DNA from: Ischnura elegans
Lineage: Eukaryota; Arthropoda; Insecta; Odonata; Coenagrionidae
Direction of reading: 5' to 3'
Assembly (NCBI RefSeq): GCF_921293095.1
Contig: NC_060259.1
Location: 76,318,120-76,382,119, forward strand
DNA: 64,000 nucleotides
Shown: in pieces, positions 60,548 to 64,000 of the stretch
Layout of the letters: every line of letters begins with the position of its first letter
Numbering within the stretch: the stretch's first letter is position 1
Program-made: the position numbers and the translations under genes
Notes under the pieces: generated by a model
Databases searched by the model: none
The model's input: only the letters and a program-made list of their open reading frames with translations
Told to the model about the DNA's origin: nothing

Positions 60548-61399
60548 GTTATGCTTAGCTTACACTTGAAAAAAATAGTGTCACTTATCCTGCTCTGCGC
60601 TCGGGTTTAGACTTCACGTATGCATCTGAAGTCACTTAGGAATACAAACAAAACCACAAATCATTCGCGCTCGTTTATGAGGGTGCTTTTGTATTATCGG
60701 GGGTCACATATAACGCATTCTAAGATTCGAATTTTAAAATAATACATTTTTACTTATCAACCGTTACGATGAACATTGTTTTTTCAAAATCATCCCCATT
60801 TCCGCCGATCCTGATTAAAGAATTAAGTGAAATAGAACTTAATTCTGTTTAGTTCATTTGGATCTCTCTTGTCAACTACTAAACGCTGCAGCGCGCTGTG
60901 CCTTACATGGTCCGCTTGGTGCCCAATCCGGTGCAACAGCCGGAAATGGCTTCATTCCCCATGACGTTCTTATGAAAATATAGTAATGTTTCCCCAAACG
61001 TGGGAGTCACGGTCTGCTGCGTTACCAAGTCGCGAAAAACCCACGTATATAGAAGCTTAAGGTAAAACGCCTTTCAAATCCTTAAGCTAATTTTTCAGCA
61101 AGTCATTCCTTCACGGAAACCATGTTTGAGAGAGGCATGATTCCGAGTTCAGCGAAGCAGGTTACCGATATGTCGACCGCGTAAATTTTATAAGTGGGGT
61201 GGTTTGGGAGGGTTGTATACTGCGGAATGCTGTAATTGAAGACGTAACTAAAGTGGAGGTACAGGGTAGTGATAGTTTATGAGCGTCGTGTACCCAGAGG
61301 TGAACGAAAGCGCATTCGGAAAAGGCAAATCAAAAACATCTGATGGAAGGGTACCACAAATGTGGTATGAGGGGTTGAAATGGTTTCTTGCGAGCAATG
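60548..61399. other. No feature recognised
   Basis: No conserved protein, RNA gene or clear repeat end was seen here. Confidence 0.4.
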
Positions 61400-62041
61400 G
61401 GGTGGTTTCCTATTATTTTTTATTGCCTATATCGAAATATTATTACTCCAGGAGTACGCATTTCACGGTCTTATAAGATCTATAGAATTTCGAATGACGA
61501 TAGGTATCTATTTTTCGCGATTAAACGAAAAGTGAAAATTTTCAAGCGCGCGAAAACGCGACGGCTAAGTAGGAATGATGGGAAAAGCCCGTGTGACGTA
61601 TTTCTGGTTCCAGCTGTCGGCGTGTGAGGTGTCCTCGGGGCGAGGCTTGAGCGCTGATACGACTCAGGCTGCTAGCAGGTAGCGCTTGGCTCAAATAAGG
61701 ATTATTATAACCCTATCAAACGAAGGAAACTTTCCGAACTTAGGTAATTTTAATGGGTGATTATTAAGAGATGCTTTCCTGAGCTCTGTGCCTCATGCAT
61801 GCATTAGTAATCTCAGACAATGCAAAACTCCTATCTACTCGTATAGAAACTAGGTCCCTGTGACGTCACGTGGGGTGGCATCGCATGGGCGCCTTTTTCA
61901 AATGAGGTTAAAATTGACCATTGCCATTCGTCTAAACTGGGATTTCTAAAACCACATAATTTGTATATTATGAATACATTAATGGTGTGTAAGGAATCGC
62001 AATCAATGCATTTCGCTTTTCTTTGATGAAGGAAACTACAC
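61400..62041 (+). mobile_element. Family M MITE, copy 4
   Basis: The ends are GGGTGGTTTCCTATTATT and, inverted, GTGTAGTTTCCTTCATC. The left flank is TG rather than TA, the right flank is TA. It is separated from copy 5 only by TATA (62042-62045). Confidence 0.82.
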
Positions 62042-62045
62042 TATA

Positions 62046-62706
62046 GGGTGGTTTCCTATTATTTTTTTATTGCCTAAATCGAAAGATTATTACTCCTGGA
62101 GTACGTATTTCACGCTTTTAGATTTTTAAATGACGATATCTATTTTTCGCGATTAAATGAAAAGTGAAAATTTTCAAGCGCGCGAAAACGCGACGCGTAA
62201 GTATGAATGTCGGGAAGTCTCTCCGCGTGACGTATTTCTGGTTCCCCCTCCCGCCCCGCGAGGTGACCTTGAGGCGAGGCTTAGCGCTGATACGACGCAG
62301 GCTGCTAGCGGCTAGCCTAGTACCCTGCTGGCTGGTAGCGCTTGGCTTAAATAAGGATTAATAATAACTTATCAAACGAGGAAAACTTTCCGACCTTAGC
62401 CAGTTTTAATAAGTGATTGTTAAGACATGTTTCCCTGAGCTCTGCGCCTCATGCATGCAATGGTAACCTCAGACGACGTATAACTCCTATCTTCTCGTAT
62501 AGAAACTAGGTCCCTGTGACGTCACGTGGAGTGGCATCGCATGGGCGCCAATCTGGCCCTTTTCAAATGAGGATAAAAATGGACCATTGCCATTCGTCTA
62601 ACCCGGCATTTCTAAAACAAAATAATTTGTATATTATGAATACACTAATGGTGGGTAAGGAATCGCAATCAATGCCTTTCGTTTTCTTTGATGAAGGAAA
62701 CCACCC
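62046..62706 (+). mobile_element. Family M MITE, copy 5
   Basis: The ends are GGGTGGTTTCCTATTATT and, inverted, GGGTGGTTTCCTTCATC, with TA on each side. It is the best preserved of copies 3-5 and lies head to tail directly after copy 4. Confidence 0.85.
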
Positions 62707-63212
62707 TATTGCAGGGAATACTCGGGAGTGTGGGTACGCGCAAGTAGGGTTGAAAGTCAATGAACGACGCCTCTATGTTATGAAAGATGTGCATGTGATT
62801 CTCCTGATAGTTTGATACATTCATTTTGAACTTTAAATGAGAATTCAAAGAAGTATGAAAATAAGAAAATCATCAGTATATATCGATACTCGAATGCTCG
62901 TCATATATGTGGTCTTTGTAATGAAGTTTTATTGTCCTCTAAATTTTAGCAATACCGTTGTCACACCCAGCGCATTCAGAGTTTGTTAAGTTAGATGTAA
63001 AACTTACTTCCATGGAGATTCGGAAAAACTACCTGCATATATATCGGAAAAAATTTAGGGCCATCACAGGATCTACACCGCTGTCGATGTACTAGCTGTC
63101 TTCAACGAGTAAAGCAGTATATTTTGGTGATCAGAAGGGGTACGCTAAGCCTATCCCCCCGTAAAGCTCGTATAATAGTTCGGAATTCCTCTCCAGCGTG
63201 TATTCCTTGGAC

Positions 63213-63562
63213 CAGGGCCGGCCTTAGGGCGGGGCGACCGCCCCGGGCCCCGCGCTTTGGGGGGACCCGCGTTCGTGAAAAAAATTAAAATATACGATAG
63301 TTTTGAAAACGCTATTGAAAAAGCATTATATTAAAGAAAAGAATTATAATTTTATGAATAAATATAATTATAAATTTTATTTGTATTATACTATTTTGAA
63401 CTCAACTGCGTGATGGTATCATAACGGCGTAATTACGAAGTCTGAATTTGGGAGGGGAACACACACTTAGCCAGAGAGTGGTAGGGATTCAAAATGCTCG
63501 AGTTTGTAGATGGGGTTTAATATTTTAAGTGAAGGGCCCCGCACCTGCTAGGGCCGGCCCTG
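63213..63562. mobile_element. hAT-like MITE (CAGGGCCGGCC ends), perfect 8-bp TSD
   Basis: The ends are CAGGGCCGGCCTTAGGGC and, inverted, CAGGGCCGGCCCTAGCAGG. CCTTGGAC is repeated exactly at 63205-63212 and 63563-63570. The ends are GC-rich and the middle AT-rich. No ORF. The exact duplication suggests a young insertion. Confidence 0.9.
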
Positions 63563-63570
63563 CCTTGGAC

Positions 63571-64000
63571 AGAGATGTCGAGAACTTAAACAACGCGTTC
63601 GGCTGACGGTTGAAGTCTTCATTAGGGTGCTTCGTTTTCTAGGAGAGAATCGTAATAGCCGGAAAAAGTTCCGTACTCGCGTGGGTATTAGAAATAATAG
63701 GTATCTTCTGTTTGCATTTCTGGCTTAAAATTTCGATTTTTTTAACGAAAAATGTTAACATAGTAAATAATATAAATTTGGTTTGGGCGAGCACACTTTA
63801 TTGCAATGCGGTATAAGATAGGCAGTTTTGGATATTTAGACCAAATACATCAGCAATATTTCTGTTATTATCGAGAAAATTTTTATTGTGCCCTCCGAAA
63901 TGGTGTGAGAGGCAACCCGCAGCACTCAACATCATTTTACGCTATGCATGCGATAAATGACGCGAAAAAGAGATTTTTTCAGTCAATAACGTGGGAATAA
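63571..64000. other. Right edge, no gene recognised
   Basis: A 64-codon open frame (63806-64000) ends at the window edge. It has no recognisable motif and I do not call it a gene. Confidence 0.35.

Noticed and set aside
62516-62815. 99-codon open frame, with similar ones at 27429-27713 and 39324-39524
   Set aside because: These are the same stretch of the TA-flanked MITE in different copies. The frame is not kept in all copies and has no transposase motif.

Overview
This window looks like a piece of a low-GC, transposon-rich arthropod nuclear genome, probably an insect. The evidence is three conserved metazoan genes with canonical introns and a dense, layered load of LINE, hAT, Tc1/mariner-like, piggyBac-like, CACTA-like and SINE-like repeats. 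I cannot name the species.

Three host genes lie on the + strand. (1) The 3' end of a HUWE1 orthologue (HECT E3 ubiquitin ligase, 1807-6728, 5' part outside the window). (2) A complete RYBP/YAF2 orthologue (four exons, 10699-20395, predicted 173 aa), a Polycomb PRC1 adaptor. (3) A complete ERCC8/CSA orthologue (WD40 substrate receptor of the CUL4-DDB1 ligase in transcription-coupled repair; four exons, 48184-53417, predicted about 390 aa). All three act in ubiquitin or chromatin biology, but nothing in the sequence shows that this placement is more than chance.

The 22-33 kb interval between RYBP and ERCC8 holds repeats: a 399-bp tandem array cut by nested elements (26275-28640), a 5'-truncated LINE (29325-30736) carrying a short hAT-like insertion, and further hAT-like short elements.

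The most striking object is a tower of elements at 33568-47073. The outermost is a hAT-type element with a perfect 8-bp target duplication. Inside it, in order, are a long-TIR element, a split solo LTR, a short TIR element, and a two-gene CACTA (EnSpm/tnp2-like) transposon at 37196-45963. A 666-bp TA-flanked MITE sits in the first coding intron of that transposon. The CACTA-like element looks intact. It has an 11-bp perfect TIR, arrays of GTTGG/CCAAC motifs near both ends, a six-exon DUF4806 protein, and a 703-aa tnp2-like transposase ORF. The transposase ORF overlaps the DUF4806 stop by 38 nt and may also be reached by an in-frame alternative splice acceptor. This element is the best candidate for a little-described system in the window.

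The right end (54-64 kb) has no host gene I can recognise. It is a patchwork of short DNA transposons: a CCCAGT-type CACTA-like MITE, several hAT MITEs with 8-bp duplications, three like-oriented copies of the TA-flanked MITE, and a 150-bp hairpin.
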